Source of the DNA: Hyphomicrobiales bacterium | GTDB lineage: Bacteria > Pseudomonadota > Alphaproteobacteria > Rhizobiales > HXMU1428-3 | NCBI GenBank assembly: GCA_021775425.1 | Contig: JAJFHX010000003.1 | Span: 1-64,000 of the forward strand | Reading direction: 5' to 3' | DNA: 64,000 nt | Part shown: positions 17,661-26,895 of the stretch, in pieces | Position numbering within the stretch: position 1 is the first letter of the stretch | How the letters are laid out: each line of letters begins with the position of its first letter | The notes under the pieces: generated by a model | Databases searched by the model: none | Seen by the model: the letters and a program-made list of their open reading frames with translations, nothing else | What the model was told of the DNA's origin: nothing | Position numbers and translations under genes: made by a program

Positions 17661-17862
17661 AAAAAACAACGACGGAGTACCAGCGCCGGATGCCATGTGG
17701 GCATCTGAAGGCGCACTAAAAAGCGCCGGTTGCTAGTGGGCAACCTGAAGGCGTACTAAAAAGAGCGCAAAAAACAACAACGGCGTACCAGGGGCGGATG
17801 CCATGTGGGCATCTGAAGCCCCATCAAAAGAGTGGGCATCTGAAGCCCCGTCAAAAAAGGCA
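17661..17862 (+). repeat. dispersed hairpin repeats, cluster 3 (three full copies and a half unit)
   Basis: Plus-strand copies between cobJ and cbiD. The first has outer arms GCGCC/GGCGC with GGATGC/GCATC. The second has GCGCC/GGCGT (one G-T wobble) with GGTTGC/GCAACC. The third has GGGGC/GCCCC with GGATGC/GCATC. A 3' half unit, GTGGGCATCTGAAGCCCC, follows and ends just before the cbiD start. The 105 bases between the cobJ stop and the array contain TTGACA at about 17597 but no convincing -10 box. Confidence 0.85.
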
Positions 17863-17870
17863 ATGAGAGC

Positions 17871-18983
17871 TTGGTTTCAGAAGAGGCAAATAACACCGTG
17901 TCATCCAAAAAGCTGAAATATGGCTGGACCACAGGTGCCTGCGCCACAGCAGCGACGAAAGCAGCTTTCGAAGCCCTGTTACTGGGCAAATTCGCCAACA
18001 AAATCACCATCACTCTGCCTAAAGGCCAGACACCGACTTTTGATCTGGTCGAATGTGAATTAAAAGGCAATGCCGCCACCGCCGGGATTATTAAAGACGC
18101 TGGTGATGACCCTGATGTCACCCACGGCGCAACCATCCTTGTCACAGTGTCGAAATCCAAGGCAAAGGGAATCGAATTTAAGGCGGGCAAAGGCGTTGGC
18201 ACAGTGACAAAAAAAGGCCTGCCAATTGAGCCCGGTGAAGCCGCCATAAACCCAGTCCCGCGTGAAATGATGACAAAAGTAATTGAGGAACTGGCGCAAA
18301 AATATCGTGCTGAGCCTAATGTCACAATTGAAATTTCAGTGCCGAATGGTGAGCAGATCGCCAAAAAAACCTGGAATGGCCGCCTCGGTATCATTGGCGG
18401 GATCTCCATTTTAGGGACAACAGGCATCGTCGTTCCCTATTCCTGCTCGGCCTGGATACACTCAATCCACCGCGGCATTGATGTCGCAAGAGCCGGCGGT
18501 GTAAATCACATCGGTGCAGCGGTCGGCAATATGTCTGAAAAGCTGATTATCCGGAAGCACAGGCTTGAAGAAACCAGCCTGATCGATATGGGTGATTTCG
18601 TTGGTGGTATGCTAAAGTATCTGAAAAAGAACCCGGTTCCGAAAATCACCATCGCGGGTGGCTTCGGCAAAATGTCGAAACTCGCCAATGGCGCAATGGA
18701 CCTCCATTCGAAACGCTCAGAGGTAGATAAAATATGGCTCGCGGGGCTATTGTCCAAACTTGGCGCATCGGCTGAGCAACTCAGCACTGCAGAAAACGCA
18801 AATACAGCTCTCGAAATTTTGAACCTGGCTACAGATGCAAAACTTGATATCGGCGCACAAGTGGCGCAAAAAGCACTGGAAATAGTGGTCGAAAAATTAC
18901 CCGGTGAGACAACAGAAGTTGAAATCCTGATCTGCGATCGAAAAGGCAGGGAAGTGGGCCGGGCAACAACGGCAGGGTTCTGA
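17871..18983 (+). CDS. cbiD: cobalt-precorrin-5B C1-methyltransferase
   Basis: SAM-dependent enzyme placing the C1 methyl of the corrin ring, 370 residues. The hallmark N terminus LKYGWTTGACATAATKAA is present, with GGISILGTTGIVVPYS and GGVNHIGAAVGNMSEK further on. In organisms without CobF, CbiD carries out this methylation. The start is uncertain: TTG at 17871 has AAGG ten bases upstream, while GTG at 17898 would begin nine residues before the conserved block. The gene directly follows a hairpin repeat cluster, like cobH. Confidence 0.9.
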   Translation: MVSEEANNTVSSKKLKYGWTTGACATAATKAAFEALLLGKFANKITITLPKGQTPTFDLVECELKGNAATAGIIKDAGDDPDVTHGATILVTVSKSKAKGIEFKAGKGVGTVTKKGLPIEPGEAAINPVPREMMTKVIEELAQKYRAEPNVTIEISVPNGEQIAKKTWNGRLGIIGGISILGTTGIVVPYSCSAWIHSIHRGIDVARAGGVNHIGAAVGNMSEKLIIRKHRLEETSLIDMGDFVGGMLKYLKKNPVPKITIAGGFGKMSKLANGAMDLHSKRSEVDKIWLAGLLSKLGASAEQLSTAENANTALEILNLATDAKLDIGAQVAQKALEIVVEKLPGETTEVEILICDRKGREVGRATTAGF

Positions 18984-19038
18984 TTATTATGGGCTGCTAT
19001 GGCAGTAAATTAAAGCTCTCGCTTTCACAGGAAACGAC

Positions 19039-19428
19039 ATGATCACCTTAAAACAATATAATGAGTATTGCAGCAGTCTTCCTTCCAGCACCCATGTGGT
19101 ACAATGGGGCGGGGCTGATGTCTGGAAAGTTGGCGGCAAGGTGTTTGCGATAGGCGGCTGGTCAAAGGAAGAAAAACCCTACATCACTTTTAAATGCAGT
19201 GATATCTCCTATGAAATGCTGAAAGAGCAGCAAGGCCTGCGCCCGGCCCCCTATCTGGCGTCGCGCGGCTTTAAGTGGATCCAGATGTATAATGATCCGG
19301 GTTTGTCCAAAAAGGAATTATTTGCCTATATCTCCCATTCCCACCAGATGGTAGCCGCGAAACTGACCAGAAAATTACAAAAAGAACTGGGTCTGGAAGA
19401 GCTCGTCAACCAGCTAAAAGCTCAGTAA
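19039..19428 (+). CDS. MmcQ/YjbR-family protein
   Basis: A 129-residue protein of the MmcQ/YjbR fold, a compact double-wing domain sometimes called DNA-binding, though its role is mostly unproven. Typical features are the N-terminal QYNEYCSSLPSSTHVVQWGGADVWKV, the conserved KVFAIGGW, and the SRGFKWIQMY block. It lies between cbiD and miaB and has no clear functional tie to either. An inverted repeat, AGCTTTAAA with TTTAAAGCT (19432-19466), lies just after its stop. Confidence 0.85.
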   Translation: MITLKQYNEYCSSLPSSTHVVQWGGADVWKVGGKVFAIGGWSKEEKPYITFKCSDISYEMLKEQQGLRPAPYLASRGFKWIQMYNDPGLSKKELFAYISHSHQMVAAKLTRKLQKELGLEELVNQLKAQ

Positions 19429-19544
19429 AGTAGCTTTAAAACTCTGGACGAGGCAACTTTAAAGCTTTAGAACGTCTCAATTGCTGTCTCGCTTGTTAAT
19501 AAGCGTTGCTGTTAGTTGTGAAATCCCGAAACCGGAAACCGTTT

Positions 19545-20882
19545 ATGACCAAAAAAATCTTTATCAAAAGCTATGGCTGCCAGATGAATGTCTACGATTC
19601 TGATCGTATGGCAGAGCTGATGGGTGGTGAAGGTTATGAGCAAACCGAAGATATGACAGACGCGGATATGGTGGTGCTGAACACCTGCCACATTCGTGAA
19701 AAAGCAGCTGAAAAGGTTTATTCAGAACTGGGCCGGGTGCGCAAAAACAAACAGCAAAGAACTGAAAACGGCAAAGAAACCATCATCGCTGTTGCTGGCT
19801 GTGTAGCTCAGGCTGAGGGTGAAGAAATTATCCGCCGCGCCCCGATTGTTGACATCGTCGTCGGGCCTCAGTCTTATCAGAACCTGCCTGATGTCCTGAA
19901 AGAATTTAATACGACAGGTAAGCCAGTCATTGAAACTGAATTCCCGATTGAAGAAAAATTCGCCAAACTACCCGGCATCACTGCAAACAGCCCAAGTTCA
20001 TTTGTCACTGTGCAGGAAGGCTGCGATAAATTCTGCACATTCTGCGTTGTGCCATATACGCGTGGCGGCGAGTATTCGCGCCCGGTTGCTAAAATCCTCG
20101 ATGATGCCAAACGTCTGGTTGATCAGGGTGTGCGCGAGCTGACCTTACTTGGTCAGAATGTCAATGCTTACCATGGTGAAAGCCCTGATGGAAAAGAATG
20201 CACACTGGCCGGCCTGCTCGAAGAACTCTCAAAAATAGACGGCATCAAACGCCTCAGGTACACAACAAGTCATCCCCGTGACATGGAAGATGATCTGATC
20301 AGAGCGCATAGGGATAACCCACTGGTCATGCCATATCTTCATTTACCATTTCAATCAGGCTCAGACAAAATCCTAAAAGCCATGAACCGCCGCCACACCC
20401 GCGATTTTTACATCGAACTGGTTGAGCGGATCAGAGAGGCTCAGCCAGAACTGGCCCTTTCTACTGATATCATTGTTGGTTTTCCGGGAGAGACAGACAA
20501 AGATTTTGAAGACACAATGGAGCTGGTTGAAACCATCAACTATGCAAGCGCGTATTCGTTTAAATACAGTTCACGCCCCGGCACCCCGGCTGCAGAGAGC
20601 GAAGAGCAGATTGATGAAGGGGTGAAAAAGCAGCGTCTGGCCCTATTGCAAAAACGGCTCACAGAGCAACAAAAATCATTTAACGAAAGCAAAATAGGCA
20701 GTCAAATGACTGTTTTACTTGAGAAAAAAGGCCGTCATGAAAATCAGCTCATTGGCCGCTCGCCCTATCTTCAAGCCGTGCATCTTGAAACCAACCATGC
20801 TACAATCGGCGACATGGTTGATGTCACCATTGAAGGCGCCACGCTCAATAGCCTGAAAGCCGTCATAAATACATCATGTTAA
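19545..20882 (+). CDS. miaB: tRNA-2-methylthio-N6-dimethylallyladenosine synthase
   Basis: Radical-SAM methylthiotransferase that adds the methylthio group to i6A37 of tRNAs reading UNN codons. At 445 residues it has the N-terminal MTTase domain with cysteines in [20 protein letters not shown] and [11 protein letters not shown], and the radical-SAM triad C160-x3-C164-x2-C167. A C-terminal TRAM domain follows (about 380-445). I chose the ATG at 19545, with GGAA eight bases upstream; an in-frame TTG at 19506 lacks a ribosome site. It heads the phoH-ybeY-corC-lnt gene string typical of the order. Confidence 0.93.
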   Translation: MTKKIFIKSYGCQMNVYDSDRMAELMGGEGYEQTEDMTDADMVVLNTCHIREKAAEKVYSELGRVRKNKQQRTENGKETIIAVAGCVAQAEGEEIIRRAPIVDIVVGPQSYQNLPDVLKEFNTTGKPVIETEFPIEEKFAKLPGITANSPSSFVTVQEGCDKFCTFCVVPYTRGGEYSRPVAKILDDAKRLVDQGVRELTLLGQNVNAYHGESPDGKECTLAGLLEELSKIDGIKRLRYTTSHPRDMEDDLIRAHRDNPLVMPYLHLPFQSGSDKILKAMNRRHTRDFYIELVERIREAQPELALSTDIIVGFPGETDKDFEDTMELVETINYASAYSFKYSSRPGTPAAESEEQIDEGVKKQRLALLQKRLTEQQKSFNESKIGSQMTVLLEKKGRHENQLIGRSPYLQAVHLETNHATIGDMVDVTIEGATLNSLKAVINTSC

Positions 20883-20888
20883 CTGTTT

Positions 20889-21110
20889 AAGGCGGATGCT
20901 ATGTGGGCATCTGAAGCCAGCACATTAAGTGCACTAAACTACGACGGAGTACAGCACCGGTTGCTAGTGGGCAACCGAAGGTGCATCAAAAGAGTGGGCA
21001 TCTGAAGCCCCGCCAAAAGAGTGGATATCTGAATTCGGCACTTTAAGTGCACGAAATTACAACGGAATACAGCGCCGGTTGCAAGTGGGCAACCTGAAGG
21101 CGCACTAAAT
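20889..21110 (+). repeat. dispersed hairpin repeats, cluster 4 (three full copies and two half units)
   Basis: Plus-strand copies between miaB and phoH. The first, starting seven bases after the miaB stop, has short outer arms GGC/GCC with GGATGC/GCATC. The second has GCACC/GGTGC with GGTTGC/GCAACC. Half units GTGGGCATCTGAAGCCCC and a decayed GTGGATATCTGAATTC follow. The last full copy has GCGCC/GGCGC. The array ends where the phoH ribosome site AAGGAG begins. Confidence 0.85.
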
Positions 21111-21123
21111 AAGGAGCACCGGC

Positions 21124-22335
21124 TTGGGGGCATACGCAAAGTCTGCTAAGGATAAAAAGTCAAAAAAAGCTGAACAGTCTTTAAAAACAGTTCCAAAAAT
21201 TCCACATGTCCAGACGGTTAGGTTTGATGACAATCGATTGCTTGCCATTTTGCTGGGCGAGTTTGATGGCAACCTTGCCATCATCGAAGAACGCCTGAAT
21301 ATTGACGCCGTCATTCATGGTAATGTCATTTCGCTTTCAGGTTCAAAAGAACAATGCGAAATGGCAAAAGAAATTCTCGAACATTTATATCAAAGAATAA
21401 CCACGGGCAGTGATCTTACCCCGGGTGACATTGATGGTGCCATACGCCACGCGGAATTTGCCGAAGACATCGACCTGGACGAAGTGATCCAGACACAATC
21501 GACACAGTTTCGAGCGGAATCTAAATCCGATAAAAAGAAGAGCAAGAAAGCCATGAAAAACCGGCCTGAGAAAAGCTGGCCTGAGAAAAGCTGGCCTGAG
21601 AAAAACGGGACTGAGAAAAACCGTGCAGAGAATAAACGGGTTGAACATCAGGACAGACCATCTGAAAACGGACAGGCCCAAATTCGCACCCGAAAAAAGC
21701 ATATCACTGCAAGAACGCCGCGCCAAAGTGCTTATATAAGAGCGCTTGAACAAAGCGACCTTGTTTTTGCGCATGGCCCTGCCGGCACGGGCAAAACTTA
21801 TATCGCCGTTGCGGCTGCTGCTGCCGCATTGGAAAAGGGCCTTGTTGAGCGCATCATTCTATCTCGTCCGGCTGTTGAAGCTGGTGAGCGGCTTGGCTTT
21901 CTCCCCGGTGATATGCGTGAAAAGGTAGACCCCTATCTGCGCCCGCTCTATGATGCACTCTATGATTGCTTGCCGGCTGAACGGGTTGAAAAAGAGATTG
22001 AAAACAACGCGATTGAAATTGCTCCGCTGGCTTTCATGCGCGGGCGAACGCTGGCCAACAGTTTCATTATTCTGGATGAGGCGCAAAACTGCACTACCAT
22101 GCAGATGAAAATGTTTCTCACGCGGCTGGGTGAAAACTCAAAAATGGTCGTAACTGGTGACCCAACACAGGTTGATTTGCCACCGGGGCAAAAATCCGGC
22201 CTGAAGGACGCGTCAGAACTTCTCTCCAATGTGGATGAAATCAAACAGATCGTCTTTAAAAGCGAAGATGTGGTGCGCCGTGATCTGGTCGCAAAAATTG
22301 TCGCCGCTTATGATAAGCAGCAACAGGGTCAGTAA
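21124..22335 (+). CDS. phoH: PhoH-like ATPase (YbeZ)
   Basis: Cytosolic ATPase of the PhoH/YbeZ family, commonly encoded with the RNase YbeY and thought to act with it in RNA metabolism. The 403 residues include an N-terminal KH-like region (about 20-110) and an ATPase domain from about 195 with Walker [12 protein letters not shown] near 218 and Walker [11 protein letters not shown]. Between them is a charged insert with degenerate PEKSW-type pentapeptides. The start is TTG at 21124, firmly set by AAGGAG at 21111-21116. It overlaps nothing and is followed one base later by ybeY. Confidence 0.92.
   Translation: MGAYAKSAKDKKSKKAEQSLKTVPKIPHVQTVRFDDNRLLAILLGEFDGNLAIIEERLNIDAVIHGNVISLSGSKEQCEMAKEILEHLYQRITTGSDLTPGDIDGAIRHAEFAEDIDLDEVIQTQSTQFRAESKSDKKKSKKAMKNRPEKSWPEKSWPEKNGTEKNRAENKRVEHQDRPSENGQAQIRTRKKHITARTPRQSAYIRALEQSDLVFAHGPAGTGKTYIAVAAAAAALEKGLVERIILSRPAVEAGERLGFLPGDMREKVDPYLRPLYDALYDCLPAERVEKEIENNAIEIAPLAFMRGRTLANSFIILDEAQNCTTMQMKMFLTRLGENSKMVVTGDPTQVDLPPGQKSGLKDASELLSNVDEIKQIVFKSEDVVRRDLVAKIVAAYDKQQQGQ
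21561..21635 (+). repeat. 15-base tandem repeat inside phoH
   Basis: About five units of 15 bases with the core GGCCTGAGAAAAGCT, the first three nearly identical and the last two diverged. They keep the frame and encode the [15 protein letters not shown] series in the linker between the N-terminal domain and the ATPase domain of PhoH. The unit number probably varies between strains. Confidence 0.8.
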
Positions 22336-22336
22336 A

Positions 22337-22972
22337 GTGGAACCACAGACCCCAAGATCATTTGAATGGAGCACAGCTGATAATGAGCAGATCATAACCA
22401 CTTCGTCAGAAAATGATGACCAACCTGTTCTTGAGGTTGAACTGATCATAGAAGATGAAAACTGGTTAGAGGTAAGCGATGATTTTAAATTTATCAGAGA
22501 GGCAGCGTTTCTTGCTCTTAGCCAGAAAATGCATCCGGAGACTGAATTGCAACAGCATGAACAATCCGATCAATCTGCCATTAAATCACCACATCGTCTT
22601 GCAGTTATCATGCTGAGCGATGACAGAACAATCAGGTATTTAAACAAAACCTACAGGGGCAAAGATCAAGCCACAAATATCCTCTCATTTCCGGCAAATG
22701 AGATGGATTTAGAGATGCATAATCAAGCTGATGAGCCTGAAACTCAACACATAGGTGATGCAATTCTCGCCTATGAATATGTAGAAAACGAAGCGAAAAT
22801 CGAGCAAAAACCACTAAAAACGCACATTTCTCACCTTGTTATTCACGGAGTGTTACATCTTTTAGGGTATGATCATGAAACAACTGAAGAAGCCAGCATT
22901 ATGGAAAGCCTTGAAATAGCATTGATGAAGCAGTTAGGATATCCTAACCCGTATGAACCGGAAATCACTTAA
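22337..22972 (+). CDS. ybeY: endoribonuclease YbeY
   Basis: Metal-dependent single-strand endoribonuclease needed for 16S rRNA 3'-end maturation and ribosome quality control. The zinc motif is clear in HGVLHLLGYDHE, and RYLNKTYRGKDQATNILSFP precedes it. I place the start at GTG 22337, one base after the phoH stop, with AGGG about nine bases upstream; this gives 211 residues. The N-terminal 50 residues (acidic, glutamine/serine-rich) are longer than in most YbeY proteins. Translational coupling to phoH is likely. Confidence 0.9.
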   Translation: MEPQTPRSFEWSTADNEQIITTSSENDDQPVLEVELIIEDENWLEVSDDFKFIREAAFLALSQKMHPETELQQHEQSDQSAIKSPHRLAVIMLSDDRTIRYLNKTYRGKDQATNILSFPANEMDLEMHNQADEPETQHIGDAILAYEYVENEAKIEQKPLKTHISHLVIHGVLHLLGYDHETTEEASIMESLEIALMKQLGYPNPYEPEIT

Positions 22973-23039
22973 CCAGCATTATGTATCAGTGATCAGACAA
23001 CACATAGAACAATTGTTACAAGACCAGAATTAATATCTA

Positions 23040-24137
23040 ATGACCGACGACACGCAACCAACCTCTGAGATTTCTGCTCCGGCTGAGCAGGATGAGCCAC
23101 GACGAAGTTTAAAATCTTACCTCTCCAAAGCAGCTAAAACCCTTTTCAGCGAGTTCAGCTCAGATGATCTGCGCGGTCAGCTTGAGCAGGCAGTTGGCCA
23201 GTCTTCAGATCAGAACGATGATGAAGCTGACCAGCAAAGAGATGGTTTCTCGGCTCAGGAACGTCTGATGATAGCGAACATCCTTCGGTTCGGTAGCCTG
23301 CGCGTTGAAGACGTTATGGTCCCAAGGGCAGATATTGAAGCCATTGAGGAAAGCGCCAGTTTAAAAGAATTGCTCACACACTTTGAAACCATTGGCCACT
23401 CAAGATTGCCCGTTTACAGGGACACACTTGATGACCCGACCGGGATGGTCCACGTCAAGGATCTGCTGCGCTGGATTGCCGAAGAAGGTGAAGCAGCGTC
23501 GGTGAATGAACAAAAACCAGTTGAGTTGAAAGTCATATCGGGTGGCAGAGAAGCCCAGGACTTGGTTCCGGAGATAACAGATGGCTTAGCTGATGGCCAG
23601 CCGGCTAAAAACTCTGATCAATTCACACTGACTGAAAATCAAATCCAGATCGCGATTAAAGATGCAAATATTCTGCGCGATGTTTTATATGTTCCCCCCT
23701 CCATGCCGGTGGTCAACCTGTTGCTAAGAATGCAGTCAACAAGAGTACATCTCGCCCTTGTGGTGGATGAGTATGGCGGCACGGACGGCCTGGTATCAAT
23801 CGAAGATCTGGTAGAAGAAGTCGTTGGTGAAATCGAAGATGAACACGACGATAACAATGGTCAGGTGATCAGTGGCAATCTTGAAACCGGAATCACGGCT
23901 TCTGCCCGGACCAGCATCTCAGATCTTGAAGAAAAAATCGGTATTGATCTGTTTTCCGAAGAGATGAGTGAGAACGATATCGACACAATTGGCGGTTTGG
24001 TTTTCTACATGGTGGGCCGGGTGCCGGTCAGAGGTGAAATCATTACCCACCCAAACGGGTTGGAAATTGAAGTGCTTAGTGCAGACCCCCGCCGCATCAA
24101 AACCCTGAAAATCAGAAAAAAAATTATTACAGTATGA
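23040..24137 (+). CDS. CorC/HlyC-family CBS-domain protein
   Basis: Cytosolic member of the CorC/TlyC family, 365 residues. A variable N-terminal region is followed by VEDVMVPRADIEAIEE, which opens the first CBS domain, and a second CBS domain ending with LALVVDEYGGTDGLVSIEDLVEEVVGEI. The C-terminal CorC_HlyC domain (about 280-360) includes DTIGGLVFYMVGRVP. A non-conserved insert (about 160-200) separates the two CBS halves. Family members link to magnesium and cobalt efflux; in this operon position the protein sits between ybeY and lnt, as is usual. It has no transmembrane DUF21 domain. Confidence 0.88.
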   Translation: MTDDTQPTSEISAPAEQDEPRRSLKSYLSKAAKTLFSEFSSDDLRGQLEQAVGQSSDQNDDEADQQRDGFSAQERLMIANILRFGSLRVEDVMVPRADIEAIEESASLKELLTHFETIGHSRLPVYRDTLDDPTGMVHVKDLLRWIAEEGEAASVNEQKPVELKVISGGREAQDLVPEITDGLADGQPAKNSDQFTLTENQIQIAIKDANILRDVLYVPPSMPVVNLLLRMQSTRVHLALVVDEYGGTDGLVSIEDLVEEVVGEIEDEHDDNNGQVISGNLETGITASARTSISDLEEKIGIDLFSEEMSENDIDTIGGLVFYMVGRVPVRGEIITHPNGLEIEVLSADPRRIKTLKIRKKIITV

Positions 24138-24288
24138 TAAAATTTATACTTTAGTTGAACTTGAAGAATACATTCCGACCAATACGGCACTAAAAATTTT
24201 AGTATATTCCTAAGCAGAGAACCTTGCTAAATACCAAATGAAAACAGCTCAAACCTGAGTTGAGCAGTTGACCACAGAGAGGTCACAC

Positions 24289-25944
24289 ATGAGTTCTTTG
24301 CCAGTACACATTGGTGAGCTTTCAAAAGTACAACAGCTCATGCTTGCAGTCCTGGCCGGTGCAGTTTCAACGCTTGCCATGGCCCCTGTTTCTTTCTGGC
24401 CGGTCCTGTTTTTCACGCTTCCGGTTCTGATTTGGCTGATCGATATTGCTCAGGGGCATGAAGCAACGAACACCCCTTCAGAAGCACATTCAGTTTATGC
24501 TGTGATAACCCGTCTCGCCCTCACAGGCTGGGCCTTTGGCTTTGGTTATTTCTTTGTTTCCCTCTATTGGATCGGCTCTTCTTTTCTGGTTGAATTTGAT
24601 AAATTCGGCTGGGCCCTGCCATTCGCTGTTACCCTGTTGCCAGCCGGGCTTGCCATGTTTTATGCAGCTGGGTTTGCCCTCACATATCCGTTGTGGACTA
24701 AAGGACCATCGCGCATTTTTACCTTTAGTCTGGCCATTTTTATCGTGGATTGGTTAAGGGGCCACATCCTCACGGGCTTCCCCTGGAATTTGATCGGCCA
24801 CAGTCTAACAGGGCAGCTCGAATTCATGCAAAATATTCCCCTGTTCGGTATTTATGGATTGAGCGCACTTGCTGCTTTTATTTTTGCAAGCCCCGCAACA
24901 TTGTTAAATTTAAAGAGCGATAAACCGGCCGAAAAATTCATAAATTCAACCCCTGTTCTGCTCTCTCTTTTGTTGCTGGCAGGGTTATGGAGCTATGGCG
25001 TATGGCGCTTAAATCAACTCGGGCCAACCAGTTTCCGAAATCACGTAGAATTGGTAATAGTGCAGCCAAACATAGCTCAGAGAGACAAAATAAGCACAAA
25101 CGGGCGTATTGCCTCACTAAAAAAAACCATTCAACTGACAGAAAAATTACCGCCCCTTGATAAATCAAAACATCAGCAAAGACTGATCATTTGGCCTGAA
25201 ACCGCAATCGCTTTTGCGCTCAACAAATCACCGGAAATCCTTAAAAGACTAGAGCAACTTATCGAACCTGATACCACGCTCATCACCGGTGCGTTTCAAC
25301 TCAAAACTGGTGATCACAAAGCCGCGAACCCCGCTGAAATAAAAATATACAACAGCCTGTTTGTGATTAATCATCAGGGAAAAATAACAGCCCGATTTGA
25401 CAAACACCACCTTGTGCCTTTTGGAGAGTACCTGCCATTCCCAAAACTGTTTCGAGCCATTGGCTTGAAAGCACTGGCCGAAGAACGCGGTGGTTTTGCA
25501 ATCGGGCCTGAAGCAGCGCCGGTTGAATTAACCACTGATTTATCGTTCTGGCCTTCCATCTGTTATGAAGCAATTTTTCCACTCTCCTCGAGCATCAGGT
25601 CTTCGGGTGCAACCTGGTTGCTTAACATTTCAAATGATGCCTGGTTTGGGCAAACGGTTGGCCCATACCAGCACGCTCATCATGTTCGGTTGAGAGCGGT
25701 TGAAACAGGCCTGCCGATGGTCCGGGTGGTCAATGGTGGAATCTCAGTGATATATGATGGTGCCGGTCGTGAAACACAAAAAACAAAACTGAATACAATC
25801 CAGGTTTTGAGCGCAAAACTCCCTGAAACTGAACAACTTCCAGCAACCATCATGCAAGCTGAAATATTCGCTCTGACTATTCTGGGCTTTATCTTTGTCC
25901 TCTTTAATGTCGGTCAATGGTTGATTTATGAGAAAAAGAAATAA
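24289..25944 (+). CDS. lnt: apolipoprotein N-acyltransferase
   Basis: Inner-membrane enzyme that adds the third acyl chain to lipoproteins. The 551 residues show six or more N-terminal hydrophobic helices and a C-terminal nitrilase-like domain with the catalytic Glu in WPETAIAF, Lys in KHHLVPFGEYLPF, and Cys in ICYEAIFP. The ATG at 24289 has AGAGAGG six bases upstream; a TTG at 24268 is in frame but unsupported. It is the last gene of the miaB-to-lnt string. Confidence 0.93.
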   Translation: MSSLPVHIGELSKVQQLMLAVLAGAVSTLAMAPVSFWPVLFFTLPVLIWLIDIAQGHEATNTPSEAHSVYAVITRLALTGWAFGFGYFFVSLYWIGSSFLVEFDKFGWALPFAVTLLPAGLAMFYAAGFALTYPLWTKGPSRIFTFSLAIFIVDWLRGHILTGFPWNLIGHSLTGQLEFMQNIPLFGIYGLSALAAFIFASPATLLNLKSDKPAEKFINSTPVLLSLLLLAGLWSYGVWRLNQLGPTSFRNHVELVIVQPNIAQRDKISTNGRIASLKKTIQLTEKLPPLDKSKHQQRLIIWPETAIAFALNKSPEILKRLEQLIEPDTTLITGAFQLKTGDHKAANPAEIKIYNSLFVINHQGKITARFDKHHLVPFGEYLPFPKLFRAIGLKALAEERGGFAIGPEAAPVELTTDLSFWPSICYEAIFPLSSSIRSSGATWLLNISNDAWFGQTVGPYQHAHHVRLRAVETGLPMVRVVNGGISVIYDGAGRETQKTKLNTIQVLSAKLPETEQLPATIMQAEIFALTILGFIFVLFNVGQWLIYEKKK

Positions 25945-26273
25945 ACTGCAGTAATGCAAAAAAATATTTGCCTGAGCTCAAAAATTCGTTAATAAGAGGG
26001 CCTTAACCAGCAAGTCAGTGTACATATAAGTTTATAAAATCGTAAGTAAAACTTATAAGGCATTCCGTTCTTGTATAAAATAATTGATCGTTATATAAAC
26101 TGGTTTCGTTTTCAGGCCGTTAACTAAAACAACGATAATGAAAATTATCCAAGTCTGAAAAATTTATTTTATAAACGCAAATAAACGAAACATATTCAGT
26201 TATAATGTAAGATTAGGAACTCACGATAACTTGTTGAAAGTCGTCATGTGTTTATGGGGGTAGGAGCAGTTTA
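25945..26273. other. AT-rich regulatory spacer before the XRE regulator gene
   Basis: This 329-base gap is distinctly AT-rich and contains no gene. It holds the inverted repeat at 26026-26059, described separately, and several A/T tracts. It probably contains the promoter of the regulator gene at 26274, whose ribosome site is the AGGAG in GGTAGGAGCAG. Confidence 0.45.
26026..26059. promoter_or_regulatory. inverted repeat upstream of the XRE regulator gene
   Basis: ATAAGTTT at 26026-26033 is repeated in inverse at 26049-26056 (AAACTTAT), and the second half overlaps the perfect palindrome CTTATAAG (26052-26059). Position about 215 bases before the regulator start suggests an operator, possibly for autoregulation. 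No binding-site consensus is known to me that fits. Confidence 0.35.
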
Positions 26274-26714
26274 ATGAACAACAACTCAGGCGAGACCAGT
26301 CAGACCCGCAAGCCAAACCCAGTAGATATTCACGTGGGCGGACGCATCAGGTTACGCCGCATGATGAACGGTCTAAGTCAAGAGCGCCTCGGTGAGCAAC
26401 TGGGCCTGACATTTCAGCAAATACAGAAATATGAAAAAGGTGCGAACCGCGTTGGAGCATCAAGACTATTTCAACTGTCACAGGTTCTTGAAGTTCCAGT
26501 TTCTTATTTCTTCGATGATCTTGATTCAGGATCACACGGGCAACATTCAGCTGGCTTTGCAGAATCAAAATCGCAGGATTTTGTTTTAGAGTTCCTCAAC
26601 TCACGCGAAGGTCTTGAATTAAACAGAGCCTTTGTAAAAATTCAGGACCCTCAGGTGCGCCGCCGGGTCATTGACCTCATCCGCTCAATGACTGAAGATG
26701 AGAAGAGTGAATAA
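26274..26714 (+). CDS. XRE-family transcriptional regulator (PraR/PhrR-like)
   Basis: A 146-residue cro/C1-type regulator. The helix-turn-helix covers about 22-75: GGRIRLRRMMNGLSQERLG, then GLTFQQIQKYEKGANRVGAS, the classic DNA-reading helix of this family. The C terminus (about 95-146) is charged and carries EFLNSREGLELNRAF and VRRRVIDLIRSM. Hyphomicrobiales keep a regulator of this type next to metK and lnt (PraR in rhizobia, linked to quorum and stress responses). Targets here are unknown. Confidence 0.85.
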   Translation: MNNNSGETSQTRKPNPVDIHVGGRIRLRRMMNGLSQERLGEQLGLTFQQIQKYEKGANRVGASRLFQLSQVLEVPVSYFFDDLDSGSHGQHSAGFAESKSQDFVLEFLNSREGLELNRAFVKIQDPQVRRRVIDLIRSMTEDEKSE

Positions 26715-26895
26715 TTTCAAAATTGACATGATGACGAATGCGGACATTCAGGCGCGTCACTTTTCAAAGCTGAATAAAAACCATGAAAAACCACTTGACC
26801 AATAGCTGAGCTTTCTGCCAATAGTCCCCTCAGGCTACAAATAGCAAATTAATTTCTAAGACAATTATCAAAATATTCCTAGGGGGAGTGTTATC

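Noticed and set aside
26715-26895. SAM riboswitch ahead of metK
   Set aside because: I could not fit SAM-I, SAM-II or SAM/SAH patterns to the sequence; no convincing stem and pseudoknot set was found by eye.
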